DNA of 37,371 nt from Clostridiales bacterium (GCA_012519635.1 JAAYPV010000072.1:1-37371); one strand, 5' to 3'; positions 26,495-35,943 are shown, counted from the first letter of the stretch. The notes: generated by a model from the letters alone, not told the origin. A program made the numbers and translations.

Positions 26495-26948
26495 GATTAT
26501 TTTTAATTCTCAATTCCTTAAAGAAATCGGATAGAATCGCTGAGCATTCCTCCTCTAAGATACCACCAATAGCCATAGGCTTATGGTTATACGGCAGTTC
26601 AAACATTTCCTGTATTGATCGCACAGAGCCTGATTTTTTATCATATGCTCCAAATATAACATTTTTAATTCTTGAATTGATAATAGCACCACAACACATG
26701 GGGCATGGCTCAAGAGTGACATAAATATCGCAGTTAATTAATCGCCAGCCACCTAAAACCTCTGCTGCTTGATTTATTGCAATAATTTCAGCATGTGCCA
26801 ATGGATTTTTATTTGTTTCACGAAGATTATATCCTCGCCCGATAATCTTTCCATTTACCCTGTTTACAACAATTGCACCGACTGGCACTTCCCCCAAATC
26901 ATAAGCTATTCTGGCAAGCTTTAAAGCCTCTCTCATATATGTTTCCAA
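26478..26948 (-). CDS. tadA: tRNA-specific adenosine deaminase TadA
   Basis: A 156-residue zinc deaminase that converts A34 to inosine in tRNA-Arg. The catalytic HAE is at residues 52-54 and the zinc cysteines are C82 and C85 in PCPMC. Start chosen at TTG (complement 26948) because GGAGG lies 10 bases upstream and the sequence MREALKLA begins four residues later, as in the family; the internal ATG at complement 26936 is too far from the site. It is 24 bp downstream of the CPBP-like gene and is probably co-transcribed with it. Confidence 0.93.
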   Translation of the reverse strand: METYMREALKLARIAYDLGEVPVGAIVVNRVNGKIIGRGYNLRETNKNPLAHAEIIAINQAAEVLGGWRLINCDIYVTLEPCPMCCGAIINSRIKNVIFGAYDKKSGSVRSIQEMFELPYNHKPMAIGGILEEECSAILSDFFKELRIKNNQKGAI

Positions 26949-26972
26949 ATAAAATTTGCCTCCTGAATTGTG

Positions 26973-28139
26973 TTAAATAAACAAATTAATAGATGCGAAA
27001 ATTGCTGAAAGTGCTATCCAAATGACCATAGGCAGGGAAATTGTAAATGCAGACAGCTTTTCGTATATATTTAGGTATGTTGAATTATTGACAAGCTTTA
27101 CCTTTCGGGTGTGCTTGCGGGCAAAAACAACACAGCCCAGTACACCTGCAAGGAAAAAGATACTCATAAAGTATGATTTTGTAAGGCTTGTACTTGTATT
27201 TAGATTGCTATTTATAATAGCAATGCTGAAAAAATAAATGTTAAAAACTATTCTGATAATAAATCCGGCTACAATTGAACCACTTCTTAAAATAAAGATG
27301 CCTGATACAAGAGTCATTAAGGCAAATGGTATGCATTGTGCATAGCTATGAACAATAATAATTGAAATGGCAGTTGTGCATGCCAATGCAAAAATATCAC
27401 CAAATTGTCGCAGCACATGGAGCAGTGAGCCGTGAAGAAACACCTCTATAAGAATAGAAACAACAAAAATCTCAAAGAGGTAATAAATGAAAATAGCGTA
27501 TAAATTATAATTTTCATACAAAATTTGGTTTGATAGAAAAAAAGTTCTTGATGTAAATTCAAGAGGTGAGCTCTTGCTGACAAGGCTTATAAGTACCATA
27601 AGTATCATGGCTATGGACATGCCGCCGACAATTTCGTATTTATCAGTTGCTTTTGTTGTCGCTGAAATGGAAAACGGCATTTTAAAGGCTTTGAAAAGCA
27701 TAAATGTAGGAACTATATATTTGAGCAAGGAAATGAATACATTTACAGCTAGAACTGCCCATTCGTTGCCCATGAATTCGCTTGAAAACAACATAGAGGA
27801 AATATTTATATTGAACATGTTCAAAATCCAGACAATTAGCTCTCCACCGATTCCATCAATAAAGAAATAAACTAAAAGCGAAATTCCGGCAGTAAACCCT
27901 ATTTTTGAAAGTGTAATCTTTTCGATTGATTTAGGGTCCTCATGAATAAAGCCCTTGCCGTCCATAAATGTTTTTTCTTTTTTATTTTCAACATAATTAA
28001 ATGCATAGGGATTATCTTTATTACTGCGCCATTTTTTATATTCTATATTATATTCTTCTGTTTGAGCATCATAATTAAAGTCGTCAATAATATTGATTAT
28101 ATCGTCCTTTTTCTGAACACTTTGAGAACAGTTATTCAC
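26973..28139 (-). CDS. Degenerate CPBP-like (CAAX protease/bacteriocin-processing) membrane protein
   Basis: A 388-residue protein with a hydrophilic N-terminal region (about 1-75) and roughly eight predicted membrane segments. The C-terminal half aligns by eye with the CPBP/Rce1 family, but the motifs are altered. The EExxxRG motif reads I-E-V-F-L-H-G, so the first Glu and the Arg are lost. The second-motif His is kept (IIIVHS), and the third motif has Arg in place of His (RIVFN). It is therefore likely a non-proteolytic relative, or a changed enzyme. Start is GTG at complement 28139, with GGAGG 6 bases upstream. Adjacent to tadA without functional link. Function unknown. Confidence 0.65.
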   Translation of the reverse strand: MNNCSQSVQKKDDIINIIDDFNYDAQTEEYNIEYKKWRSNKDNPYAFNYVENKKEKTFMDGKGFIHEDPKSIEKITLSKIGFTAGISLLVYFFIDGIGGELIVWILNMFNINISSMLFSSEFMGNEWAVLAVNVFISLLKYIVPTFMLFKAFKMPFSISATTKATDKYEIVGGMSIAMILMVLISLVSKSSPLEFTSRTFFLSNQILYENYNLYAIFIYYLFEIFVVSILIEVFLHGSLLHVLRQFGDIFALACTTAISIIIVHSYAQCIPFALMTLVSGIFILRSGSIVAGFIIRIVFNIYFFSIAIINSNLNTSTSLTKSYFMSIFFLAGVLGCVVFARKHTRKVKLVNNSTYLNIYEKLSAFTISLPMVIWIALSAIFASINLFI

Positions 28140-28399
28140 AAAATACCTCCTTTAAGTTTAAGATTCTTGTTAAAATTTAATGCTATTATTTTTATATGTA
28201 ATCAGAATATTTTGCACTTATGACATAATGTAATTAGTATAACACAATTGACATTATTATACTATAAACAAAGATATAACAATTGAAAACAAATTGTAAA
28301 TTTTATTTAGACAAAATATGTACGGAAAATTAACAATATATATCCAAATTTTATCCAATAAATTACCTATAATTCTCTCATAAAATTAACAAATAGGTA
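28140..28399. other. Non-coding divergent region between the CPBP-like gene and cadC
   Basis: About 260 bp, very AT-rich. It holds the CPBP ribosome site (GGAGG, minus strand) and several TATAAT-like boxes on both strands, none with a well-spaced -35. TTGACA at about 28249 has no good -10. No RNA structure or ORF is recognised. Confidence 0.5.
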
Positions 28400-28428
28400 T
28401 TGACAAAAGTTTAGAAATGTTGTATGAT
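28400..28428 (+). promoter_or_regulatory. Promoter of the cadC-cadA operon
   Basis: A perfect TTGACA (-35, 28400-28405), a 17-bp spacer and TATGAT (-10, 28423-28428). The operator palindrome at 28430-28451 begins two bases downstream of the -10 box, covering the start site, the usual arrangement for ArsR-family repression. Confidence 0.8.
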
Positions 28429-28429
28429 A

Positions 28430-28451
28430 CATATGAACAATTATTCATATG
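28430..28451. promoter_or_regulatory. ArsR/CadC-type operator palindrome
   Basis: CATATGAA (28430-28437) and TTCATATG (28444-28451) form a perfect 8-bp inverted repeat separated by 6 bp. This agrees in form with the SmtB/CadC/CzrA operators, which are A/T-rich palindromes with TGAA/TTCA half sites. It overlaps the predicted transcription start and is expected to bind the repressor encoded just downstream. Confidence 0.75.
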
Positions 28452-28466
28452 TTAAGGAGAGATAAA

Positions 28467-28820
28467 ATGAAAAACGAGCATATTTGCGAAAATTGTGAGG
28501 TACATAAGGAAATTGTCAATAGAGTAACGGATGTAATACCTGATGAGGAAATACTTTACGATGTGGCGGAGCTGTTTAAGGTTTTTGGGGATTCGACAAG
28601 GATAAGGATAATGTTTGTTTTGTTTGAGAGTGAAATGTGTGTATGCGATATTGCTGAACTTTTAAACATGACGCAATCTGCAATATCTCACCAGTTGAGA
28701 GTATTAAAGCAGGCAAGGCTTGTGAAATATCGCAGGGATGGGAAAACTGTTTATTATTCGCTTGCTGATTCCCATGTAAAAACAATATTCTGTCAGGCAA
28801 TGGAGCATATTATGGAGTAG
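28467..28820 (+). CDS. cadC: CadC-type metal-sensing ArsR/SmtB family repressor
   Basis: A 117-residue winged-helix repressor. Metal ligands fall at the same numbers as in Staphylococcus CadC: C58 and C60 in CVCD, with N-terminal C7 and C10 (alpha-3N site for Cd/Pb), and D101, H103, H114 and E117 (alpha-5 site for Zn). The recognition helix TQSAISHQLRVL is intact. Start chosen at ATG 28467, with AAGGAGA upstream; the frame extends back to 28449 inside the operator. It lies 13 bp before the P-type ATPase and should relieve repression of both when metal binds. Confidence 0.9.
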   Translation: MKNEHICENCEVHKEIVNRVTDVIPDEEILYDVAELFKVFGDSTRIRIMFVLFESEMCVCDIAELLNMTQSAISHQLRVLKQARLVKYRRDGKTVYYSLADSHVKTIFCQAMEHIME

Positions 28821-28833
28821 AGGAGGTCTGTTT

Positions 28834-30918
28834 ATGAAGCAGACTTACGTATTAGAGGGGCTAAATTGTGCAAATTGTGCTGAAAAAATAAGGATTCGGG
28901 TTGAAAGGATAGCATCGGTGGAGTCGGTGGATATGAACTTTGTATCAAAAAAGCTGACCCTTAACTTTTCTGATGGGCATGATGAACTTCTTGATGAACA
29001 TCTTCTTGATGAGATAAAGAAGATAGTTAAGGAGATTGAGCCAGATGTAAATATAATTGAGGATAATAGCATTAATGAAGAGGATAAAGAGGACGAATTC
29101 CATGCTTTTGAGATTGCAAAGATGGTACTGTCGGGAATCCTTTTGGCTGTATCACTTTTTGCTCCTATGGGGGAAATGGTAAGGCTTGTTATTGAGATTG
29201 TGGCATTTGCATTGGTAGGATACCCGATTGTTTTTAAAGCATTGAAAAATATGGTTAAGGGAAATGTTTTTGATGAGAATTTCCTGATGAGTATTGCGAG
29301 CATAGGTGCATTTGCTATCGGTGAGCATGGTGAAGCGGTTGGAGTAATGCTTTTTTACACTGTTGGTGAGTTTTGTAATGATTTGGCTGTTGATAAATCA
29401 AGAAGGTCAATTGCAAAGTTGATGGATTTACGCCCTGATTATGTAAACATCATGAAAAACGGTGAAATTGTCAAGGTATTGCCAAGTAAGGTCAAGAGCG
29501 GGGATACTATTATTGTAAAAACTGGTGAGAGAATCGCAATTGATGGAATTGTTGTAAGGGGAAGCTCATCGCTTGACACTGTGGCAATGACTGGAGAATC
29601 TGTTCCAAGAGATGTTGGAGTGGGTGATACTGTAATAAGTGGCTGTATAAATTTACAGGGAGTTTTAGAGATACAGACTACAACTGATTTTAGTCAATCG
29701 ACTGTTGCAAAGGTACTTGAGCTTACTGAAAATGCACAGAGCAAGAAGGCAAGGGTTGAAAGCTTTATTACAAGGTTTGCGAAGGTTTATACACCTATTG
29801 TTGTAATAAGTGCGTTATTGCTTGCAGTTGTGCCGTCATTTGTTGTTGGGAATCCGGGTGACTGGATACATAGAGCATTGACATTTTTAGTTGTTTCCTG
29901 TCCATGTGCATTGGTTCTCTCAGTTCCTCTCAGCTATTTCAATGGAATAGGCGGTGCATCGGGTAAGGGTGTTTTGGTCAAGGGTGGTGCAGCACTTGAT
30001 ATGCTGGCAAAATGCGATACCCTTGTATTTGATAAAACAGGCACCCTTACAAAGGGCAATCTTGCTGTATCAAGGGTTATACCAAAGGGAATATCTGAGG
30101 AGAAGCTGTTAGAGTATGCGTCCTATGCTGAGGCGTATTCGTCGCATCCGATAGCAAAGGGTATTATAAATGCTTATAACAAGGAAATTGATTTAACGAG
30201 AGTAAGCTGCTTAGAAATAGCAGGTAAGGGTATTAAGGCAGAGTATGAGGGAAAGGAAATACTTTGTGGTAATAAAGACTTGCTTTTAGAAAATGGTATT
30301 GCTGCTGAGTATGAAACAGAAATAACTGCAGTTTTTCTTGCTGTCGATGGAAAATATGTTGGTGTGATTGAGCTTGAGGATGAACTCAAGGAAGGTATTG
30401 CTGAATTTATCTCAGATGCAAGAAGGCTTGGCATAAAGAAAACAGTAATGCTTACAGGCGATAAAAGAGCAATTGGAGAGAAAATCGGCAGAGCCATTGG
30501 CATAGATGAGGTAAGGGCTGAGCTTTTGCCTGATGAAAAGGTTAATGAACTTGAAAAACTTATGGCAGATGGCTGCAGGGCTGCATATACTGGCGATGGC
30601 ATAAATGATGCACCAGTTTTAGCAAGGGTAGATATAGGTATTGCTATGGGTGGAATGGGTACTGATGCAGCGATTGAGGCAGCTGATGTTGTTATAATGA
30701 ATGATGATGTAACCAAAATATTGACTGCTATAAAAATATCGAAAAGGACACAGAGAATTGTGGTACAGAATATAGTATTTTCACTTGCTGTCAAGTTTTC
30801 GGTTTTAGGCTTGTCTGCCTTTGGTTTAACAACTATGTGGTGGGCAGTATTTGCTGATGCTGGAGTTTCTTTGATTGCAATTGTAAATTCTTTAAGAAGT
30901 CGTATGAACAAAGTCTAA
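28834..30918 (+). CDS. cadA: Heavy-metal translocating P1B-type ATPase (CadA/ZntA type)
   Basis: A 694-residue membrane pump for divalent soft metals (Zn/Cd/Pb). An N-terminal HMA domain has C12 and C15 in NCANC. Membrane segments follow, with the ion-binding CPC at residues 356-358, the phosphorylation site D400 in DKTGT, an SHPI nucleotide motif and GDGINDAP. The FADAG segment in the last membrane helix contains the Asp typical of Zn/Cd pumps rather than copper pumps. It is translated directly after its metal sensor. Metal specificity is inferred from motifs only. Confidence 0.94.
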   Translation: MKQTYVLEGLNCANCAEKIRIRVERIASVESVDMNFVSKKLTLNFSDGHDELLDEHLLDEIKKIVKEIEPDVNIIEDNSINEEDKEDEFHAFEIAKMVLSGILLAVSLFAPMGEMVRLVIEIVAFALVGYPIVFKALKNMVKGNVFDENFLMSIASIGAFAIGEHGEAVGVMLFYTVGEFCNDLAVDKSRRSIAKLMDLRPDYVNIMKNGEIVKVLPSKVKSGDTIIVKTGERIAIDGIVVRGSSSLDTVAMTGESVPRDVGVGDTVISGCINLQGVLEIQTTTDFSQSTVAKVLELTENAQSKKARVESFITRFAKVYTPIVVISALLLAVVPSFVVGNPGDWIHRALTFLVVSCPCALVLSVPLSYFNGIGGASGKGVLVKGGAALDMLAKCDTLVFDKTGTLTKGNLAVSRVIPKGISEEKLLEYASYAEAYSSHPIAKGIINAYNKEIDLTRVSCLEIAGKGIKAEYEGKEILCGNKDLLLENGIAAEYETEITAVFLAVDGKYVGVIELEDELKEGIAEFISDARRLGIKKTVMLTGDKRAIGEKIGRAIGIDEVRAELLPDEKVNELEKLMADGCRAAYTGDGINDAPVLARVDIGIAMGGMGTDAAIEAADVVIMNDDVTKILTAIKISKRTQRIVVQNIVFSLAVKFSVLGLSAFGLTTMWWAVFADAGVSLIAIVNSLRSRMNKV

Positions 30919-31074
30919 AAGGTTTGTTAATATTTAATGTATATTGCCTATATTGCATAAAAAACAGATAAGTATAATATGCTTATTCTATATAAAAAAT
31001 GAATAATTGAGTGTTTACTTGTATAGTTGTATATTTTTAATCATAATTACGTTTAATTTTCTATGAAGTTGCTA

Positions 31075-31103
31075 TTGAAATTTTATGTTTTTATTGATAT
31101 AAT
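31075..31103 (+). promoter_or_regulatory. Promoter of the epimerase/dehydratase gene
   Basis: TTGAAA (-35, 31075-31080), 17-bp spacer, TATAAT (-10, 31098-31103), 58 bp upstream of the ATG. The preceding gap (30919-31074) is AT-rich with only a 5-bp ATAAG/CTTAT hairpin after cadA as a weak terminator candidate. Confidence 0.7.
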
Positions 31104-31161
31104 GATTTTATGGCTATCTGCAAAATAGCAGTATGCAACATAGGTAAAGGAGGGTAGCTTT

Positions 31162-32112
31162 ATGAAAAATGTTTTGGTTACTGGCGGATGTGGTATTATA
31201 GGCGATAGAGTTTGCTCAGGTCTGCTCAAAAAAGGCTATTCTGTAATTGCGGTAGACAAACAACCAAGCAACTATAATATCAACAAGGAACATTTTAAGT
31301 TCTATGAGGCTAAACCAAATGATAAAGCTAAATATATTGATATATTTGAAACTGAAGATATAGATGCTATAGTTCACTTAGCTTGTACTGTCGATAATGA
31401 CTTTGGACATATAATTGATGATGAAGAGATTGAAATAACCAGAGAGTGCAATAAGTTTTTCTTTAAACTAGCAATGGCGTCTGAAATAAGGCAATGCTTG
31501 ATGGTTAGTACTACTCAGGTATATGAAACTCCAAAAACAAGAGAGCCTGTTCGTGAGGAAGATGATATAAAAATCACAACAAATTATGCAAAGTTGAAAT
31601 ATGAGTCTGAAATGGCGATGGCTGATGCCTTCAGGGGAGCTAGGGATGCATCATTGGCTATCATGAGAATCCCCCCGGTTTATACTTTTGATTATTACGA
31701 GAATTTACTGGCAAAAATTTACGACCCTAAGGATGAAACAGCTTTTGTATATAGAACAGGTGAATATGGTTTCCAGTTTTGTTGCGTACATAATCTTGCA
31801 GATTTTATTCTTTGTTTTATGAGGCATGCGGATAATCCTGCATATACAGGTGTATATAATGTTGCTGATAAAACACTTACAAGGGCGGCTGAAATTGTCG
31901 GATTTTTAAGGGAGTATCATAGGCTTGGTGCTGTAATACAGCGTAAAGAGAATCCGGTTACAGGCTTGCTTTCAAAGTTAAAGGGAGGCAAAGAGGAAAA
32001 GACTAATTATAGATATCTTGACCTTAAAACGCTACTTAATAATACTAGCTATGATACAAGTAAGGCCTCAAGGTTATGTCCGTTTAGGTGGAATTTGTCC
32101 AATACAAAATAA
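31162..32112 (+). CDS. NAD-dependent epimerase/dehydratase (extended SDR)
   Basis: A 316-residue extended short-chain dehydrogenase. The nucleotide motif TGGCGIIG is at residues 7-14 and the catalytic YxxxK is Y142/K146 (in NYAKLKYE), after an STTQVYE segment supplying the active-site Ser/Thr. Such enzymes act on nucleotide sugars or related substrates; none is suggested by neighbours. GGAGGG precedes ATG 31162. It has its own promoter and terminator. The C-terminal part after residue 260 is Lys-rich and less typical. Substrate unknown. Confidence 0.82.
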   Translation: MKNVLVTGGCGIIGDRVCSGLLKKGYSVIAVDKQPSNYNINKEHFKFYEAKPNDKAKYIDIFETEDIDAIVHLACTVDNDFGHIIDDEEIEITRECNKFFFKLAMASEIRQCLMVSTTQVYETPKTREPVREEDDIKITTNYAKLKYESEMAMADAFRGARDASLAIMRIPPVYTFDYYENLLAKIYDPKDETAFVYRTGEYGFQFCCVHNLADFILCFMRHADNPAYTGVYNVADKTLTRAAEIVGFLREYHRLGAVIQRKENPVTGLLSKLKGGKEEKTNYRYLDLKTLLNNTSYDTSKASRLCPFRWNLSNTK

Positions 32113-32165
32113 AATTACGGTTTTAGACATTTGCTTGATGATATTATTAAAGAGAATAAAATAAG

Positions 32166-32203
32166 AGCCATCTGATTTTAGTTTCAGATGGCTGTTTTAT
32201 TTA
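32166..32203. terminator. Bidirectional terminator between epimerase and DUF4340 genes
   Basis: AGCCATCTGA (32166-32175) pairs perfectly with TCAGATGGCT (32184-32193), loop of 8, followed by GTTTTATTTA on the plus strand and CTTATTTTATT on the minus strand. It ends the epimerase transcript and, in the other direction, the copy-2 ABC operon. Confidence 0.85.
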
Positions 32204-33601
32204 GCTGTGTTCGTTAATGTATCTTACTAAAGCATCTTGAGTTTTAAAAAGTCCTCTGTCTTCGTGAAATGTCTTTAGTCGAACTACAAAGCCTGTATAT
32301 TCGCCGTCTTTTATAGCATAGAAGGTGTTTTCAGACTCACGAATAAAAGAAATTGTAACAGTTTCAGGCTCAGATTTTCTTGTATAGGTAAATGAAATTT
32401 CAGGTTCTAGTGAAGTATCAGGTTGAGCATCTAAATCTAAATGGTCGAAATAAACTCCCACAATTGAAGAGTAAAAGTTGATAAACAGCTTGACAGCATC
32501 ATCACCTAATGCATTAATGTCGGTGCCATTGTATGTGTATTTAGCATTGGTTAAATCGTCAGCGCTAGCTTCAAATGTAAGGGTTGTAAGCTCACCGTTT
32601 ACGATAATCTCCAACTTTGATAAATCATATACATTTTCTGTATGGATTGTATCAAGAAGCAAATTTTCAGCAGTTAGATCCATTAAGCTAAGGTTGTTTC
32701 GATAAAATGTTACGACATCTTTAGAGCTTTCAAACATTGCATAAATCTCATTTGTCTCACTGACTGTCTTACCGAACAGAATTTTTTCGGTCTTGCTTTC
32801 AGAGCTGATTTCAAGTATATAGCTTGGATTATCAAAGCCGTATTCAGAATAATCTTGAACATTCTCCTGAATAAAATTAGCTATATTTATACGAATAATT
32901 GAATCAACCATACTGGTGATGTTGGCAACATTTGTTCTTTCAGTAGCAAGTGGCTGATTCATAATCCAGCCTGAGGTATTAGATTTAGATACACTATAGA
33001 CTACTGCACCGTCACATTCCAATGAAATGCCCATTACTTCACTTGAAAGGGCGTCAAACAGATAAATATCCTTTAAGTCTTCCTTTGTTATGTCAAAGGT
33101 TAGTCCTTTGTTGTAATCAATGGAGTAAACAGTCATTTCACCCTGCTTTTTAACATAGTAAGAATTCTTAGTAATGCTTGGTTTGCCTATTTCAAGGATA
33201 TACTTGTTTGAATCAGTTATGCAGGTTATAACAACACTTGGTGAATCAAGTCCATATAGAGACAAATCCTCAGCAGATTCTGTAATAATTTCTAGTGCTT
33301 GCAGAGTGGACATATTGTTTATAATATCATTTAGTATATATTGATTGAAATTGAACTGCTCAGAGCCTTTTTGTAGCCATTTGTTATTTTCCATTGTAAA
33401 AGCAAATTCGCCATCCTTATTTTTAATCAATACTTCAGCTATATTTTCAATATCGAAATTGAATATTTCAATATTCGTCAAGGATGAGGGTTGTTCGGAC
33501 TCTTTTTTGCTTATTCTTTTATCAATAACAAAGTAAGCTGTAGTAAAAACCACAATAATGGCAACAAGAATGGTAATTAATTTAAACTGCTTACTACTCA
33601 T
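32201..33601 (-). CDS. DUF4340 domain protein, operon copy 2
   Basis: A 466-residue paralogue of the protein at 19507-20982, with one N-terminal transmembrane anchor (about 8-27) and an extracytoplasmic remainder. The signature AEDLSLYGLDSP near residue 112 and a second version (VQDYSEYGFDNP) near residue 246 show the same internal repeat. The start overlaps the GldG-like stop by 4 bp (ATGA), as in copy 1. It is the last gene of the operon, ended by the hairpin at 32166-32203. No known activity. Confidence 0.82.
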   Translation of the reverse strand: MSSKQFKLITILVAIIVVFTTAYFVIDKRISKKESEQPSSLTNIEIFNFDIENIAEVLIKNKDGEFAFTMENNKWLQKGSEQFNFNQYILNDIINNMSTLQALEIITESAEDLSLYGLDSPSVVITCITDSNKYILEIGKPSITKNSYYVKKQGEMTVYSIDYNKGLTFDITKEDLKDIYLFDALSSEVMGISLECDGAVVYSVSKSNTSGWIMNQPLATERTNVANITSMVDSIIRINIANFIQENVQDYSEYGFDNPSYILEISSESKTEKILFGKTVSETNEIYAMFESSKDVVTFYRNNLSLMDLTAENLLLDTIHTENVYDLSKLEIIVNGELTTLTFEASADDLTNAKYTYNGTDINALGDDAVKLFINFYSSIVGVYFDHLDLDAQPDTSLEPEISFTYTRKSEPETVTISFIRESENTFYAIKDGEYTGFVVRLKTFHEDRGLFKTQDALVRYINEHS

Positions 33602-35205
33602 GAAACACGCCTCCTACTCCAGATAAGCACGCCGATTCCGGCAACTACAACAGGAATAGCATAAAACAGAATAAGGAGGTTGTTAACCGATTCCTCAACC
33701 TTAGTTGTATCCTCAGAAACGATAATTTTGTCGTTTGTCTGTTTCTTTACAGGAATATTCAAGTCCATATCAGCATCATTCATCCAGCTTACTGAGTTTA
33801 AGAACATATGCTGCATTGTTATATTATAAAGATAATCAGCGTTTATAAGTTTATTGTCAATAAACTCTGCATCGCCAAGAACTAATATTTTTGAGTTGTT
33901 TCTTGATTTATCCATAGCATAGTATGATAAATACATACCGCCCTCAGTTGGGTCAGGGTCAGGGTTTGTACCACCGTAAGGCTCACCGACTGCTGAATCA
34001 TATGCCTGTATAAGTGGCTCAACAATTAAGTTAACATTGTAATCCTCAGAATAAACTGAATAAAAGCTCCTTGAATTTGACACAAAGGTTGGCAGGTTCA
34101 GATTAATAATCGGAGATGTAAGGTCAACTGCAGATTCAGATGTAGCACCAATCATTTTAGCCTCAAAGATATACTGGTCATCCTCCGCCATATATTCCTT
34201 ATCATAGACTCTGTCATAATTCATAGCAATTGCGTATTTAGACATGATATCACTGATATATGTGTACTCCTTTTTTTCCTCATTAGGAGACATTAAAAAT
34301 GTTATACTTCCGCCATTATCAAGAAACTCGTTAATCATGTCTCTTTCTTCTTTTGTAATGTCCTTAGTTGGTCCGGCAACTATAATAAGCTGTGCATCAT
34401 CAGGAACCTTACCCATTTCAGAGAGGTTGAGCTCAGCTACCTTATAGCCCTCCTGCCTAATTCTGCTTACTATACTGGAATAATCTTTATCTATTGATTT
34501 TTCACCATGCCCAGTAAGAAAATAGTTAACAGGCTGTTTATCGACTATTGCAAGCTTGTCAACATAATTAATTGTACTTGTAAGAACATTTTCTCCTGTA
34601 AAGCCAGTGATGGTAACTGTTTGGCTTTCTGAGGATGACTCAGAAAGAAACATGGTTGAGCCGTCAACCTTCTTAACAATGCTTCCGCTTTTAACAAGGA
34701 AGTTTACTTTATCGCCACTTAAACTATTAGCAAGACTTTCCTCAAGTTGAAGATCACTCATAATCTTTATGCCTTTTTCGGTACTGAGGTTAACCACAGT
34801 AACATTAATCTTGTCAAAGCTGTCATATTGAGATAATGAGTAGTACATTGGCTCAAGACCTGATATTTTAGAGAAGTCGTCCAAAGTATTCAGTGGTTTA
34901 CCACCACTGAGGTCGCTTATATTGTTGGAATTGAAGATGATATATACATCTACAGTATTATGCAATGATTTTGCAATATTAACAGAGGTTTCTGTTAGGG
35001 AATACAGGCTGTTAGGTGTCATATCAAAGTCCATATTCAATCTGCCTGCAATTAGGTTAAATGGTATTGCTGCAACCAGAACTAGCAAAGCTATAATTAA
35101 TGCGATACCAGTTGACTGAACCCTTTTAAACCTGTTAAGCTTAAGGCTATCATTAGTATTTTTGATATTGTTTTTATTGTTGTTATCTTTATTATCCTTT
35201 TTCAT
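33598..35205 (-). CDS. GldG-like ABC transporter auxiliary protein, operon copy 2
   Basis: A 535-residue protein with an Asn/Lys-rich cytoplasmic N-terminus, one transmembrane helix (about 33-53), a long extracytoplasmic region and a C-terminal helix ending in WSRRRVS. The DMTPNSLYSLTE motif after the first helix matches the GldG/ABC_transp_aux family and the copy-1 protein. It lacks the Glu/Thr-rich insert of copy 1. Its ribosome site GGGGG overlaps the end of the permease gene. It probably forms the extracytoplasmic part of an ABC complex with its neighbours; substrate unknown. Confidence 0.83.
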   Translation of the reverse strand: MKKDNKDNNNKNNIKNTNDSLKLNRFKRVQSTGIALIIALLVLVAAIPFNLIAGRLNMDFDMTPNSLYSLTETSVNIAKSLHNTVDVYIIFNSNNISDLSGGKPLNTLDDFSKISGLEPMYYSLSQYDSFDKINVTVVNLSTEKGIKIMSDLQLEESLANSLSGDKVNFLVKSGSIVKKVDGSTMFLSESSSESQTVTITGFTGENVLTSTINYVDKLAIVDKQPVNYFLTGHGEKSIDKDYSSIVSRIRQEGYKVAELNLSEMGKVPDDAQLIIVAGPTKDITKEERDMINEFLDNGGSITFLMSPNEEKKEYTYISDIMSKYAIAMNYDRVYDKEYMAEDDQYIFEAKMIGATSESAVDLTSPIINLNLPTFVSNSRSFYSVYSEDYNVNLIVEPLIQAYDSAVGEPYGGTNPDPDPTEGGMYLSYYAMDKSRNNSKILVLGDAEFIDNKLINADYLYNITMQHMFLNSVSWMNDADMDLNIPVKKQTNDKIIVSEDTTKVEESVNNLLILFYAIPVVVAGIGVLIWSRRRVS

Positions 35206-35211
35206 TAAAGC

Positions 35212-35943
35212 CTACCCCCTGTTCCAACGCCTTCTTGCATTAACGATAATAACCCATGCAAGAACGACGATAATTGATGTAATAAAGAAAATCAAATCAT
35301 CAAGTCTAAGTATTCCCATAGAGAACATATTAAAGCGTGTTTGAGTTGAGAATATTGAAAATATGGATTTTAGGAAAGGTACGCTTTGAATTAAGTCGCT
35401 TTGGCTGAATTTGTCGAGAAAGATTAAGACAATCATGGCACCTTCACCAGTAATTGCAGCAATAATAGGGTTATCAGTGAATGATGACATAAGCATACCA
35501 ATTGCAATACAGAGCAAACCCATTGATGTAAAGCCGATATAGCTACAAATCAGACTGGACAGATAAACTTGTCCGAGCAATGCAGTTATAAGAGGATAAA
35601 CAAATGATAAAGTAATCATAAGCAAGAAAACAGTTGCAATTGCAAGGAACTTACCGATTACGATTTTAGGTATTGTAATAGGTGATGACATAAGCAAGGT
35701 TTCTGTTCCAGTTTTTCTTTCCTCAGCAAAGCTTCTCATGGTTAGAACAGGAATTAAAAATATAAAATAGAAGAAGTTATTGTAAAAAATGTTGGAGAAA
35801 GAAAATGTGTACACAGGTGTTGTTATGTTTGATAGACCATTAGATAATTCAAGAGAAAACACTAGTAGGAACAATGCACAAACAACATATGCAAAGGGTG
35901 AATAGAAATATGATTGTAAATCCTTTTTATATAGTGAAAACAT
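35212..35943 (-). CDS. ABC-2 type permease (GldF-like), operon copy 2
   Basis: A 243-residue membrane protein with about six hydrophobic segments, paralogous to the permease at 17153-17857. The shared motif after the second segment is LTMRSFAEERK followed by TE.LLM.SPI. The C-terminus (RRRWNRG) resembles KRRWS in copy 1. Its ribosome site AAGGAGG lies inside the 3' end of the ATPase gene, 5 bp upstream, so translation of the two is coupled. Confidence 0.87.
   Translation of the reverse strand: MFSLYKKDLQSYFYSPFAYVVCALFLLVFSLELSNGLSNITTPVYTFSFSNIFYNNFFYFIFLIPVLTMRSFAEERKTGTETLLMSSPITIPKIVIGKFLAIATVFLLMITLSFVYPLITALLGQVYLSSLICSYIGFTSMGLLCIAIGMLMSSFTDNPIIAAITGEGAMIVLIFLDKFSQSDLIQSVPFLKSIFSIFSTQTRFNMFSMGILRLDDLIFFITSIIVVLAWVIIVNARRRWNRG

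Noticed and set aside
28249-28290. Second TTGACA promoter upstream of cadC
   Set aside because: No -10 box at acceptable spacing, while the pair at 28400-28428 is close to perfect.
30174-30911. Antisense ORF (245 codons) opposite the P-type ATPase
   Set aside because: Shadow frame of a confidently assigned gene; Ser/Ile/Pro-rich and without start signals.
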